Positions 7,436 through 15,043 of a DNA stretch of 28,902 nucleotides are shown one piece after another. The stretch lies in NCBI GenBank assembly GCA_964615445.1, contig CAZTOK010000016.1:1-28902 (forward strand), given 5' to 3'. Position 1 is the stretch's first letter. Every line of letters begins with the position of its first letter. This DNA comes from JALRBM01 sp964615445. Lineage in GTDB: Bacteria; Patescibacteriota; Saccharimonadia; Saccharimonadales; Saccharimonadaceae. Position numbers and translations under genes: made by a program. The notes under the pieces are model-generated. The model had not been told where the DNA came from. It worked only from the letters and a program-made list of their open reading frames with translations, and did no database searches.

Positions 7436-7472
7436 GGTCACTCCAAGAGGTCATTGACCTCTTGGAGTGACC
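7436..7472 (-). terminator. Perfect 18-bp-arm inverted repeat ending the ftsZ-side operon
   Basis: Two perfectly complementary 18-nt arms are separated by one base (a practical loop of about 7 nt, UCAAUGA). The hairpin lies 6 nt past the stop of the unknown gene at 7479. There is no U-tract on either strand. It abuts the -35 of the next promoter (7427-7432). It probably serves as a transcription end or RNA-stability hairpin. Confidence 0.55.
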
Positions 7473-7478
7473 GCAGTA

Positions 7479-7949
7479 TTACCCTAACCCAATGCGCCAC
7501 CTATAGTGTTTAGTATAGTATGGATCTTCACCAGGTATTTTCTCATGTGCCCTTAAAGCCTCTAGGTCTTGCTGACCATTAAGCCATACGATAGCCGGCC
7601 GCTCCTGCCAACCAAATCTATTTCCTAATACTGTCACTGTCATCTCGATGATTTTACCAAGAACCGATTCTGTCTTAAGGCGATCTCCTGCCTGCCACTC
7701 AACCGCCAAATAGGTAGAGTGGGGGCGAATCATTACTACCTCAGGAATAGCAGAAAAGGGTGAGATAATTTTTCCAGAATCTTGACCAATTGTATCTGGA
7801 AGATCAAGAAACTCTCTAAAAAATATTCTGGTAACAAATTGTCCTTCAATATGTCGACCTGCCGTATCATACCCCCATACCCAAAGGCTTAAGGGTGCTG
7901 GCGTGACTGACACTTGCGGCCTTCTTTTTAGAAATGACACTTCGCTCAC
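7479..7949 (-). CDS. Hypothetical protein
   Basis: 156 aa, family not recognised. It is soluble and rich in beta-strand-like segments and aromatics (LSLWVWGYDTAGRHIEGQF, YLAVEWQAGDRLKT, YYTKHYRWRIGLG) with no cysteine and no catalytic motif that I can name. The start is uncertain: GTG 7949 has little Shine-Dalgarno, while GTG 7940 has AGGTG six nt upstream. It is the last gene of the dense run from ftsZ, 42 bp after the DUF1295 gene, and is followed directly by the large hairpin at 7436-7472. Its position suggests co-expression with the envelope genes upstream. Confidence 0.6.
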   Translation of the reverse strand: MSEVSFLKRRPQVSVTPAPLSLWVWGYDTAGRHIEGQFVTRIFFREFLDLPDTIGQDSGKIISPFSAIPEVVMIRPHSTYLAVEWQAGDRLKTESVLGKIIEMTVTVLGNRFGWQERPAIVWLNGQQDLEALRAHEKIPGEDPYYTKHYRWRIGLG

Positions 7950-7991
7950 CTATCTTATCCGTCTCGAACAAAGGAGTAAATGAGGAGGGTT

Positions 7992-8762
7992 TTAGCTTCT
8001 TTTAGGTGGTAACGGAACAAACATGCTCGTTCGTTTTTTATATTCTTTCCAGCCTAGCCGACCTTCGAATCGCTTTTCGATAAGCGGCACACCAGATACA
8101 AAAACGAGCAAATGCGTAATAGTTACTGGACTTATTATACCAGCCCAGCCAAATGGTACTCCAAGCGCTATAACAAAAATACCCCACCACTGCGTTGCTT
8201 CACCAAAATAATTAGGATGGCGAGTATATCTCCAAAGACCCTCCGTCATAAGACCCTCTTTACTCTTCGGGTTAGCAAGGTGACTGTGCAACTGACTATC
8301 ACCTATAGATTCAAACAAAAACCCTACCAGCCAAATAGCCATGCCTACAAATGTCCATATGTTCAGAGCTGGTACGAGTGACAAATTTATAATAATAACA
8401 GACGCAGAAACAATCGTTGCTAAGATACCTTGCACTAAAAAAATACGTATATACGCATTAAGAGCAGCGTTACCTCTCCATGTTTCTCGCATTTCCGTAT
8501 AGCGTGGGTCCTCAGTTTTTGAACGCAAAACACGTCTAAAAATGTATGCTCCAAGTCGTACTCCCCAAACAATGACAAGCATTGTTACAATACTCTGCAA
8601 CCACCCTTTTTGACCAAACAACCAACTAGTAATTGCCGCCACAATAAACGCGCCACCCCAAGCAATATCAACAATATCAAGACGGTTCTTTTTCCATGCG
8701 ACACCAAAAACAATCGTGATATACACAAGCACTGTCAGAAAAGTAAGTAGACTATATATCAT
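7992..8762 (-). CDS. DUF1295 membrane protein (steroid 5-alpha-reductase-like fold)
   Basis: 256 aa with six to seven hydrophobic segments. The C-terminal signature is clear: LWRYTRHPNYFGEATQWWG followed by P-L-IEKRFEGR-GWKEYKKRTS-F-P, the pattern shared by DUF1295, steroid 5-alpha-reductases and isoprenylcysteine/phospholipid methyltransferases, where it binds the nucleotide cofactor. DUF1295 members are integral membrane proteins, probably lipid-modifying oxidoreductases or transferases; the substrate is unknown. I chose ATG 8762 because it overlaps the DUF2177 stop as ATGA (8759-8762); a longer frame to 8825 would run through the upstream gene. It is co-transcribed with the neighbouring membrane proteins. 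Confidence 0.8.
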   Translation of the reverse strand: MIYSLLTFLTVLVYITIVFGVAWKKNRLDIVDIAWGGAFIVAAITSWLFGQKGWLQSIVTMLVIVWGVRLGAYIFRRVLRSKTEDPRYTEMRETWRGNAALNAYIRIFLVQGILATIVSASVIIINLSLVPALNIWTFVGMAIWLVGFLFESIGDSQLHSHLANPKSKEGLMTEGLWRYTRHPNYFGEATQWWGIFVIALGVPFGWAGIISPVTITHLLVFVSGVPLIEKRFEGRLGWKEYKKRTSMFVPLPPKRS

Positions 8763-9166
8763 AACCACCATCTCAAAATGGAAAATACAAGTAAAGCAAC
8801 GAGAGATGTTACAAAAGCGCCCCATAACATATCAAAAATTGCTAGTTTTATTGACCACTTTTTCAGCGTCGCAAGGTTTGTCAAATCATAGACTCCATAG
8901 GCGACAAAACCAAACATAGCACTATTGCCTAAAACCAGTAAGGTTATATAAGGCTGTACACTCCACATAGGAACAAAATATACAATCCCTATGCTGTAAA
9001 CGATATAAAACATCACCGCTGCCGGTATATTCGGTTGAGAACGAAGCAGTCCATGTAATTTTTTCTGGTAAAAGTTACCTGTGAGCTTTAGCCACACGAA
9101 GTCAACTGCAGCAAATAAAACGCCAAACATCAAAAAAGATGTCACTATACGTAGAAGATTAGGCAA
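8759..9166 (-). CDS. DUF2177 family membrane protein
   Basis: About 135 aa with four membrane helices. Conserved DUF2177 landmarks are present: an early FAAVDFVWLKL helix, then FGFVAYGVYDLTNLATLKKW and the FDMLWGAFVTS helix. Function is unknown for the family, which often neighbours lipid or steroid-type reductases, as here. The start is uncertain: TTG 9166 has GGAG upstream and overlaps the VKOR gene by 8 nt, while the longer TTG 9202 start lacks a site. Its stop overlaps the DUF1295 start (ATGA), which suggests the two work together in the membrane. Confidence 0.75.
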   Translation of the reverse strand: MPNLLRIVTSFLMFGVLFAAVDFVWLKLTGNFYQKKLHGLLRSQPNIPAAVMFYIVYSIGIVYFVPMWSVQPYITLLVLGNSAMFGFVAYGVYDLTNLATLKKWSIKLAIFDMLWGAFVTSLVALLVFSILRWWL

Positions 9167-9776
9167 ACAAACCGTCTCCAAATTTGATAAATACAAGGGC
9201 AATAAGAAGTACTATCCAACTTACTACAACCACTTTGCCTATGTCTTTAGAAAGCAATTCTTGTATTTTTTTATTCATATGCTTTTTAAAACCAAACATA
9301 TTCTCGCGTAAATTGTAATGGGTAATAGTTGCAAGGATAATCGTGGTTGAAAATGTAATTACCAAACACCAGGGACATAATACCTGAATGACATAGACAC
9401 TATTAAAGAATAGCCAATAAGCAAATACTGCACCGAGCAAATAACATGTGTTTGCCACCAGCCAAAACCAACGCGGTAGCGCTGCCTTCGCAAGTGCTAC
9501 CACTGCTACCGTAATAACAACTGGATACGCCATTAATCCAATAAACATGTTTGGAAATCCAAATGCATGTGCCTGCCATGTTTGCATTACTGTCGAGCAG
9601 TTTAATACAGCGTTAATCGAGCAAGATAATATTGTATTTGGATGCTGCATCAGATCTATTTCGTCAAGGCATAGAATAAAACTAACAATTAAACCAATGA
9701 CACCGAACACAAACATAGTGCCAAAGATCCATTTATTTGATCGTTCGATAGTCCTGTTTCTTATAAAATTAAACAT
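9159..9776 (-). CDS. Vitamin K epoxide reductase (VKOR) family protein
   Basis: 205 aa with five hydrophobic helices. The loop cysteine pair is C52 and C60 (SCSINAVLNC) and the active-site CPWC is residues 134-137, next to a conserved Ser (S61) in the CST motif. Bacterial VKOR replaces DsbB, reoxidising a thiol oxidase and passing electrons to quinone, so it drives disulfide formation outside the membrane. A GAGGT Shine-Dalgarno precedes ATG 9776, and the gene overlaps the thioredoxin-like gene by 8 nt. No DsbA-like CXXC protein lies next to it; the adjacent thioredoxin-like protein has lost its CXXC. After the last helix the protein ends within a few residues, so there is no fused thioredoxin domain. 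Confidence 0.9.
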   Translation of the reverse strand: MFNFIRNRTIERSNKWIFGTMFVFGVIGLIVSFILCLDEIDLMQHPNTILSCSINAVLNCSTVMQTWQAHAFGFPNMFIGLMAYPVVITVAVVALAKAALPRWFWLVANTCYLLGAVFAYWLFFNSVYVIQVLCPWCLVITFSTTIILATITHYNLRENMFGFKKHMNKKIQELLSKDIGKVVVVSWIVLLIALVFIKFGDGLFA

Positions 9777-10026
9777 AATAGCTTACCTCACTAATCGTTG
9801 GAAGCGGCAATCCAGACCACATATTCTGCATTGTACCATCGTCTGCTATAGCAATAAGGGTTGGGTACTCTACTATGTCGTAATTGCGGCAGAGTTCGGC
9901 GCCACTTGGTGAATCTGGGTCAAGCGTTTCAAGTTCGTGGCCGGTTTGACTGTGAAAGTCACGTAGAAATTCATCAACGATTCGCGCATGCTCGCTCTCA
10001 TCTCTATAAATCACCATTGTTTTCAT
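9769..10026 (-). CDS. Thioredoxin/glutaredoxin-fold protein lacking CXXC
   Basis: 85 aa. It has the beta-alpha-beta start MKTMVIYRDESEHARIVDEF and the cis-proline strand IVEYPTLIAI of a thioredoxin fold, then ADDGTMQNMWSGLPLPT. The position of the CXXC after the first strand reads DESEHA; the only cysteine is C46 (ELCRNYDI). There is no signal peptide. It cannot be a standard dithiol oxidoreductase; a docking, sensor or monothiol role is possible. It starts 1 nt after the nrdR stop and overlaps VKOR, so it is part of one transcript. The pairing with VKOR suggests that it touches the redox circuit on the cytoplasmic side, but that is inference. Confidence 0.75.
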   Translation of the reverse strand: MKTMVIYRDESEHARIVDEFLRDFHSQTGHELETLDPDSPSGAELCRNYDIVEYPTLIAIADDGTMQNMWSGLPLPTISEVSYYV

Positions 10027-10027
10027 A

Positions 10028-10477
10028 CTATCTCTTGCGACGCTGTTTTAAGATTTCTTCAAACTCATCGAGAGTTTTAAATTCATGATACACACTCGCA
10101 AAACGAACATATGCCACCTCGTTGCGCTCAGCAAGCTTATCGAGCACCATATCACCAATTTGACGCGACGTCACCTCACTTTCGCCTAACTCATACAGCG
10201 CGCTCTCTACTTCATTTATCATCTCTTCAATTTCAAGTTCAGAGGTAAAAAACTTTCCTACCGAATGCTTTACGGCAGCCATTAACTTTTCTCTGTCAAA
10301 CAATTCCCGTGAGCTATCCTTTTTAACAACTGCCAGATTTGGACGTTCGATACGCTCATATGTTGTAAATCGATGCTTGCCATCAAGAGATTCACGGCGA
10401 CGGCGAATTGTCACTCCATCAGCCGACTCACGCGACTCGATAACACGACTATCACCGATTTTATATTTTGTACTCAC
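10028..10477 (-). CDS. nrdR: NrdR-type repressor without zinc-ribbon cysteines
   Basis: 149 aa, the usual NrdR size. N-terminal block GDSRVIESRESADGVTIRRRRES then HRFTTYERI matches the NrdR DNA-binding domain almost residue for residue, but all four zinc cysteines are gone (T3, I7-region, S30, G33) and the protein has no Cys at all. The ATP-cone follows (about residues 48-138: VVKKDSSRELFDREKL ... VAYVRFASVYHEF). NrdR represses ribonucleotide reductase genes in response to dATP/ATP. GTG 10477 is chosen because AGGG lies 7 nt upstream; an in-frame TTG at 10483 is possible. It lies 9 nt after ftsZ in the same operon. Loss of zinc suggests a fold that is stable without metal, or altered DNA binding. 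Confidence 0.85.
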   Translation of the reverse strand: MSTKYKIGDSRVIESRESADGVTIRRRRESLDGKHRFTTYERIERPNLAVVKKDSSRELFDREKLMAAVKHSVGKFFTSELEIEEMINEVESALYELGESEVTSRQIGDMVLDKLAERNEVAYVRFASVYHEFKTLDEFEEILKQRRKR

Positions 10478-10486
10478 AGGCAAACC

Positions 10487-11698
10487 CTATGCCTCTTCGG
10501 CATCTTTGTTGCGTTTACGGCGACGAAGATATGCTGGCATGTCAGATTCATCATCGTCTTCGGGTGGCGTATTCCAAATATCATGCGTGGTGTCATCAGC
10601 AAAGTCAGCAGCGGCTTCACTCTGATCAAGATCCATATTAATAGCCTCGACTGCCTCTGCGACAACTTGTGGTGTTGTAGCTGGAGCGGCAGTATTACTC
10701 AGCGAAGGCGTTTCGAGTGCAGCAGCTTGTTCGTGGAAGTATGCGCTATCAAATCCAGTCGCAATAACTGTAATGATAAGTTCATCTTCAAGTTCAGGCT
10801 TCAGCGTTGCGCCAAAGATAATATTGGCGTCTGGCGAAACGGCGCTTGTAATAATCTCAGCAGCTTCCTGAATCTCACTCATGCTCATATCGTAACCACC
10901 AGTTACATTAAACAGCACTCCCTTGGCACCATCGATAGACACTTCGATTAGCGGCGATTCAATCGCCTGTTGAGCAGCCTGCGCAGCACGATCATCGCCA
11001 CTCGCGCGGCCAATACCCATTAAGGCGCTACCTGCATTACTCATAATTGCCTTTACGTCGGCAAAGTCGAGGTTAATAAGCCCATGCTCAGTAATAAGCT
11101 CAGAGATTCCCTGTACACCCTGGCGTAAAACATCATCGGCAATCTTGAATGTCTCAAGTAGTGGCGTGCGACGGTCGATAGTCTGAAGCAGCCGGTCGTT
11201 TGGAATGGTAATAAGCGTATCTACCTGACGGCCAAGCTGGGCTATGGCCCATTCGGCGTTTTGGCGACGTTTTTCACCTTCAAAACTAAATGGTTTTGTA
11301 GCAACGCCAACAACTAAAATGCCTAGCTCGCGTGCAATTTCGGCAACCACATGTCCAGCGCCGCTCCCTGTGCCACCGCCAGCACCAATGGTGACAAACA
11401 CCATATCGGCACCCTCAAGTGCTTCACGAATGTCATCCCGCGACTCATTAGCTGCCGATTCACCAACCGATGGATCAGCGCCAGCCCCAAGTCCATTAGT
11501 TGTCGCATGACCAAGATGGATTTTTACATCTGCTTTTGAATTATGTAGTGCCTGGGCATCTGTGTTCATTGCAATAAATTGAACACCAGCTAATCCGGCA
11601 TCTTTCATGCGATTAACAGCAGAACCACCGGCACCGCCAACGCCAACAACCTTAATGCTGGCGAACGTTTGTATTTCACTTGGTTTTACTTCAGGCAT
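10487..11698 (-). CDS. ftsZ: Cell division GTPase FtsZ
   Basis: 403 aa. The tubulin signature GGGTGSG is at residues 107-113, the N-terminal nucleotide loop is VVGVGGAGGSAVNRM, and the T7 synergy region is INLDFADVKAIM. A variable acidic linker leads to a C-terminal peptide DMPAYLRRRKR like the FtsA-binding IPAFLRR tail. FtsZ polymerises into the division ring. ATG 11698 has GGGGAG about 10 nt upstream; a longer in-frame TTG (11716) overlaps that site and is rejected. Its own extended -10 promoter sits in the ftsA-ftsZ gap. nrdR and the redox/envelope genes follow within 9 nt or less. Confidence 0.97.
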   Translation of the reverse strand: MPEVKPSEIQTFASIKVVGVGGAGGSAVNRMKDAGLAGVQFIAMNTDAQALHNSKADVKIHLGHATTNGLGAGADPSVGESAANESRDDIREALEGADMVFVTIGAGGGTGSGAGHVVAEIARELGILVVGVATKPFSFEGEKRRQNAEWAIAQLGRQVDTLITIPNDRLLQTIDRRTPLLETFKIADDVLRQGVQGISELITEHGLINLDFADVKAIMSNAGSALMGIGRASGDDRAAQAAQQAIESPLIEVSIDGAKGVLFNVTGGYDMSMSEIQEAAEIITSAVSPDANIIFGATLKPELEDELIITVIATGFDSAYFHEQAAALETPSLSNTAAPATTPQVVAEAVEAINMDLDQSEAAADFADDTTHDIWNTPPEDDDESDMPAYLRRRKRNKDAEEA

Positions 11699-11731
11699 GA
11701 AATGCGCTCTCCCCAATTTCTATTCTTTTCT

Positions 11732-11740
11732 AGTATAACA
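11732..11740 (-). promoter_or_regulatory. ftsZ promoter (extended -10, TGtTATACT)
   Basis: TGT directly precedes TATACT on the reverse strand, with a TTTGTT-like -35 16 bp further up. It predicts a leader of about 27 nt, giving ftsZ and its downstream genes expression independent of ftsA. Confidence 0.6.
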
Positions 11741-11760
11741 TTTATTATTTAAAAACAAAT

Positions 11761-13014
11761 TTACGCCTTGAACTTGCCAAGGAAGCGAGAAATGATTCCG
11801 CTTGCGTTCTTCAGTACCGCCTTGCTTGCAGCCGCACCATTACCCACCTTATGAGCGGCATGAGACTGGCCAGTAGCGCCTTGAGCATCCAGAAGCATCA
11901 ATCCAACAGCCGTAGCAAATTGAGGCTCTTCGATGTTCTCAGCTACACCGCCATACCCCGAGGACTTCCCAACGCGGGCAGCAAGGCCAAGGTGCTTCTT
12001 TGCAAACTCGGCAATGCCTTTCATCTTGGCCGTCCCACCAGTGAGCACCACGCCACTTGGCAATTTACCAGCACGACCAACCTTCTTAAACTCCTTCTGT
12101 ACAGCATCAAAGATCTCTTCTAGGCGCGCTTCTACGATTTCATCTACTTCCCCAGAATCAAACGCATGCGTTTCTTTATCCTGTTTGACTGTTATACGTT
12201 CAGTATTTTTACGTCCCGCGGCAACAGCATGTGCTAACTTTACCTTCTCGGCAATCTCAGGATCTGTTTTTAATCCAATTGCGAGGTCGTTTGTAATACT
12301 TGCACCGCCCACGGGAATAACTGCAATATATTGCAAATCGCCCTCTTCAAAAATAGCCACGCTCGTCGTTGCGCCACCAAGATCAATAACTGCAACGCCA
12401 TTTTCAATCTGTTGCTCAGAAAGGACTGCCCGCGCGGCAGCCAAAACAGAAGGAGTAATAATGTGCGGGGTTACCTTAGCCATTTCGGCTGATTTTTGCA
12501 AATTTGTTAAATGAGGCGCAAGTGCTGAAACAACGTTGGCGTTAATCTCAAGTCGCGTCCCCGTCATACCAAGCGGATCCTTAATGTTATCCTGGCCATC
12601 AAGACGATAACTATGTGGCACTACCTCAAGAATCTCACGGTTTGCCGGTACTTTACCAATCGTAGCAACCTCTTCAATCCGCATAAGATCTTCAGCATTA
12701 ATCTCATGGTCCATCGCACCAACGGCAATCATCCCATCCGCTTTCGTGCTTAGCAGATGCGCACCATTAATACTAATAGATGCTCCATTTACCTGATAGC
12801 CGCTCATGCGCTCCGCTTCACCAAGCGCATCATCAATAGCCTGAGCAGGGCCGGTGAGATTTGCCACTACTCCCTTTCGCATACCAGTGTTTGATGCTTG
12901 GCCAACGCCAACGATCGTCGGCGTCCCCGTCGTTGTATCAATATGACCGACCACGCAACGAACGGTAGTCGTGCCAATATCAATACCGACAGCGTATCGA
13001 GAAGTTTCTTGCAT
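11761..13014 (-). CDS. ftsA: Cell division protein FtsA
   Basis: 417 aa actin-fold ATPase that tethers FtsZ to the membrane. The phosphate-1 motif GIDIGTTTVRCVVG starts near residue 10, the FtsA-specific 1C subdomain follows (SGYQVNGASISINGAH..., about 70-160), phosphate-2 is AVIDLGGATTS and the adenosine motif is VVLTGGTAKMKGI. The last residues (ASGIISRFLGKFKA) form an amphipathic helix like the FtsA membrane-targeting sequence. ATG 13014 has no Shine-Dalgarno, and a TATACT box ends 7 nt before it, so translation is probably from a leaderless mRNA. ftsZ follows after 62 nt with its own promoter. Confidence 0.95.
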   Translation of the reverse strand: MQETSRYAVGIDIGTTTVRCVVGHIDTTTGTPTIVGVGQASNTGMRKGVVANLTGPAQAIDDALGEAERMSGYQVNGASISINGAHLLSTKADGMIAVGAMDHEINAEDLMRIEEVATIGKVPANREILEVVPHSYRLDGQDNIKDPLGMTGTRLEINANVVSALAPHLTNLQKSAEMAKVTPHIITPSVLAAARAVLSEQQIENGVAVIDLGGATTSVAIFEEGDLQYIAVIPVGGASITNDLAIGLKTDPEIAEKVKLAHAVAAGRKNTERITVKQDKETHAFDSGEVDEIVEARLEEIFDAVQKEFKKVGRAGKLPSGVVLTGGTAKMKGIAEFAKKHLGLAARVGKSSGYGGVAENIEEPQFATAVGLMLLDAQGATGQSHAAHKVGNGAAASKAVLKNASGIISRFLGKFKA

Positions 13015-13021
13015 ACATAAA

Positions 13022-13050
13022 AGTATAACGCTTATGTGGTGTTTTGCCTA
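13022..13050 (-). promoter_or_regulatory. ftsA promoter, leaderless arrangement
   Basis: -35 TAGGCA (13045-13050), 17-bp spacer, -10 TATACT (13022-13027). Predicted +1 is at about 13015, one base before the ftsA ATG (13014). Confidence 0.5.
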
Positions 13051-13063
13051 GTGAAAACACTAG
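13048..13063 (-). terminator. Short hairpin at the map stop codon
   Basis: CTAGTG-TTTT-CACTAG on the reverse strand; the map stop TAG lies inside the first arm. It has no U-tract. It could stabilise the 3' end of the rpsU-yqeY-adk-map transcript. It overlaps the ftsA -35 region. Confidence 0.35.
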
Positions 13064-13815
13064 AGCTGCGTCAGAATTTCCGCACCAGTTTCAGTAACGA
13101 GCACCGTATGCTCAAAATGAGCCGCCAGACTTCCGTCGGCCGTGCGAATGGTCCAGCCGTCATCATCTTGCTTTATGCGTCCTTTGCCAAGCGTCGCCAT
13201 GGGTTCAATTGCAATCGTATCGCCAGGTTTTAAGAGCACACCTGTTCCCCTAAAACCATAGTTAGGAACCTCTGGCGGCATATGCATCTCAAAGCCCACA
13301 CCATGCCCCACCAATTCACGAATAATGCCAAGTTTACCTTCGCTGAGTACTTTTTCTACCGCTGCGCCAATATCGCCCGTATAGACAGGACCTTTGATAG
13401 CATCAATTCCTGCATACAAACTTCGTTCCGTCACGTGAATGAGATGTTTTTTTGCACCTATCGGTGTTTCACCAACCACCATTGTAAATGCGGCATCGGT
13501 TTTCATACCTTGATATTCAATCACTAGATCAAAACTCACAACATCACCTTTTTCAAATACGTAGCCTGTCGGGATACCATGCACAATTTCATCGTTCGTA
13601 CTAATACAGATAACGTTCGGAAAATTCACTTCTGAAGTCTTATAGGTTGCAATTGCACCAAACCGTTTGATTTCTCTCTCTACCCAGGCATCCGCCTCAA
13701 GCTCACTCATGCCCACTTGGACTTGCTTTTTTAAGCCATCATAGATAGTGGCGAGAAGCTTTCCCCCTTCGCGCATCGCCTCAATTTGAGTTGGAGTTTT
13801 TACGCCAGTTTGCAT
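13060..13815 (-). CDS. map: Type I methionine aminopeptidase
   Basis: 251 aa, single-domain bacterial MetAP-I. All five dinuclear metal ligands are present at near-E. coli positions: D96, D107, H171, E204, E235, plus the active-site H79. It removes the initiator Met after deformylation, so it acts after Def, encoded at 20141. The gene overlaps adk by 16 nt and is the last of the rpsU-yqeY-adk-map unit. Upstream only a weak GGTGG is seen, so translation may depend on coupling to adk. Confidence 0.96.
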   Translation of the reverse strand: MQTGVKTPTQIEAMREGGKLLATIYDGLKKQVQVGMSELEADAWVEREIKRFGAIATYKTSEVNFPNVICISTNDEIVHGIPTGYVFEKGDVVSFDLVIEYQGMKTDAAFTMVVGETPIGAKKHLIHVTERSLYAGIDAIKGPVYTGDIGAAVEKVLSEGKLGIIRELVGHGVGFEMHMPPEVPNYGFRGTGVLLKPGDTIAIEPMATLGKGRIKQDDDGWTIRTADGSLAAHFEHTVLVTETGAEILTQL

Positions 13816-14345
13816 GCCACCAATTCTTCCATAATTCGATCGTGCACTTGCCCTACCGTTCCTGTTCCATCAATGTGTACAATATTTACACCCTGTTCGG
13901 TAAAGTAGCTTAAAATCGGGTACATTTCCGTACGATAGATCTTCAAACGCTCGTCAACCGCTTCAGGCGTATCATCTAGACGACCGCGTACTTCAATACG
14001 CTTCAGCAATTCAGACTTTGGCACTTCAAGCACAATCACAAGCTGGATCGAACGACCGTGTTTTGGCTGTGTTTCAATCAGCCACTTCGCCTGGGAAAGC
14101 TCCCTCGGAAATCCATCTAAAATGACATGATTAATACTTTTTGCCCGCTCTAGAGCGTCACCCATAAGCTCGTTTACTTTTTCAGAAGATACCAATTTGC
14201 CGGTTTGCATTTCTTTAATAAGCTCAAGGTCATGCGTGTCGCGAAGGAGTTGGCCTGCGCTCAACCAACGCCACCCTTGCCTTGCTGCCAACATCTGCCC
14301 TTGAACACTTTTTCCCGCACCAGCTGGACCAAAAAATACAATCAT
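13800..14345 (-). CDS. adk: Adenylate kinase (short LID form)
   Basis: 181 aa. P-loop GPAGAGKS at residues 6-13, the AMP-binding region LSAGQLLRD, and the DGFPRELSQA motif are all present. The LID is short (RGRLDDTPEAVDERL) with no zinc cysteines, as in the short bacterial and eukaryotic forms. It interconverts ATP + AMP with 2 ADP. The AAGGAG Shine-Dalgarno is well placed before ATG 14345. The adk-map pair is a common bacterial arrangement (often inside the spc ribosomal operon); here it follows rpsU-yqeY instead. Confidence 0.94.
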   Translation of the reverse strand: MIVFFGPAGAGKSVQGQMLAARQGWRWLSAGQLLRDTHDLELIKEMQTGKLVSSEKVNELMGDALERAKSINHVILDGFPRELSQAKWLIETQPKHGRSIQLVIVLEVPKSELLKRIEVRGRLDDTPEAVDERLKIYRTEMYPILSYFTEQGVNIVHIDGTGTVGQVHDRIMEELVACKLA

Positions 14346-14363
14346 ATCCGCTCCTTTTTTGTG

Positions 14364-14816
14364 TCAGTTCAGTGTTTCTTTAACAAGTTTTGCAATCATT
14401 GCGCCGTCAGCCGTATTGCCAACTTCTTTTTTCACTGCACCAATAACTTGCCCCATCATTTTTACATCAGTTGCGCCAAGTTCTGCCACTTTAGCATCAA
14501 CGACTGTTTTAAGTTCAGCTTCACTGAGCTGCTCCGGTAAATACTTGCCAAGTAGTTCAGCTTCACGGCGCTCATCATCAGCGGCATCCTGGCGCATATT
14601 TTGGTCATATAACGCCGCAGCTTCGTTACGCTTTTTGACTTCTCTTGCAATTACTTGCTCAATCTCAGTATCATTCAAGCCTTCATCACGCCTGTTTTGA
14701 GCCACCTCTTCATTCAAAATAGCCGCTTTCAGCCCACGAAGTGTTTGCGTAGCAAAATGATCGCCGCCCAAAAGAGCGGCTTTAAGATCATCTACAATGC
14801 GCTGTTTTAGCGCCAT
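14364..14816 (-). CDS. yqeY: YqeY family protein (GatB-tail domain)
   Basis: 150 aa, mostly helical. Landmarks of the GatB/YqeY family are present: LRGLKAAILNEEVA near the N-terminus, EVKKRNEAAALYDQ, EAELLGKYLPEQLSEAEL, and the end MMGQVIGAVKKEVGNTADGAMIAKLVKETLN. The YqeY domain also forms the C-terminus of the amidotransferase subunit GatB and contacts tRNA; the stand-alone protein has no settled biochemical role. It starts 3 nt after rpsU, an association seen widely in bacteria, which suggests a translation-linked function. Confidence 0.92.
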   Translation of the reverse strand: MALKQRIVDDLKAALLGGDHFATQTLRGLKAAILNEEVAQNRRDEGLNDTEIEQVIAREVKKRNEAAALYDQNMRQDAADDERREAELLGKYLPEQLSEAELKTVVDAKVAELGATDVKMMGQVIGAVKKEVGNTADGAMIAKLVKETLN

Positions 14817-14819
14817 ACC

Positions 14820-15035
14820 TTAGCGGATCCCCAAACGTGCGTTAGCCAACTTTGCGGCCTTGCGTTGCTTACGGATAATTGCTTTTGAACGACGCTCAGT
14901 TTTGCTAATATCTTTTTTAAAGCGCATCGAGTCTTTAGCGCGAGCCAAAACACCACTTTGCAAAACCTTGCGATTGAAACGACGAATAAGGTTTTCGTTC
15001 GCTTCGCGTTCATCTTTACGTGTTACTTGTACCAT
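14820..15035 (-). CDS. rpsU: 30S ribosomal protein S21
   Basis: 71 aa, strongly basic, typical bS21: a VQVTRKDEREANENLIRRFNRKV start, then the KDSMRFKKD region and a basic C-terminal tail. bS21 lies near the 3' end of 16S rRNA beside the anti-Shine-Dalgarno. ATG 15035 has no Shine-Dalgarno. The -10 TACAAT ends 8 nt before it, giving a leader of about 2 nt. A near-leaderless mRNA for the protein closest to the anti-Shine-Dalgarno is suggestive of feedback control, but this is inference. First gene of rpsU-yqeY-adk-map. Confidence 0.95.
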   Translation of the reverse strand: MVQVTRKDEREANENLIRRFNRKVLQSGVLARAKDSMRFKKDISKTERRSKAIIRKQRKAAKLANARLGIR

Positions 15036-15043
15036 ATGTGGCT

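Noticed and set aside
7436..7472. Inverted repeat as an insertion-sequence end or attachment site
   Set aside because: A single copy with no transposase, partner end or target duplication; its position right after a stop fits a 3'-end hairpin.
1140..8762. UGA recoding to glycine, as in some CPR lineages
   Set aside because: TGA works as a stop in the ATGA overlaps at 1140-1143 and 8759-8762, and the long frames contain no in-frame TGA.
10373..10951. Forward-strand 192-codon open frame across nrdR/ftsZ
   Set aside because: Antisense to ftsZ and nrdR, with no expression signals.
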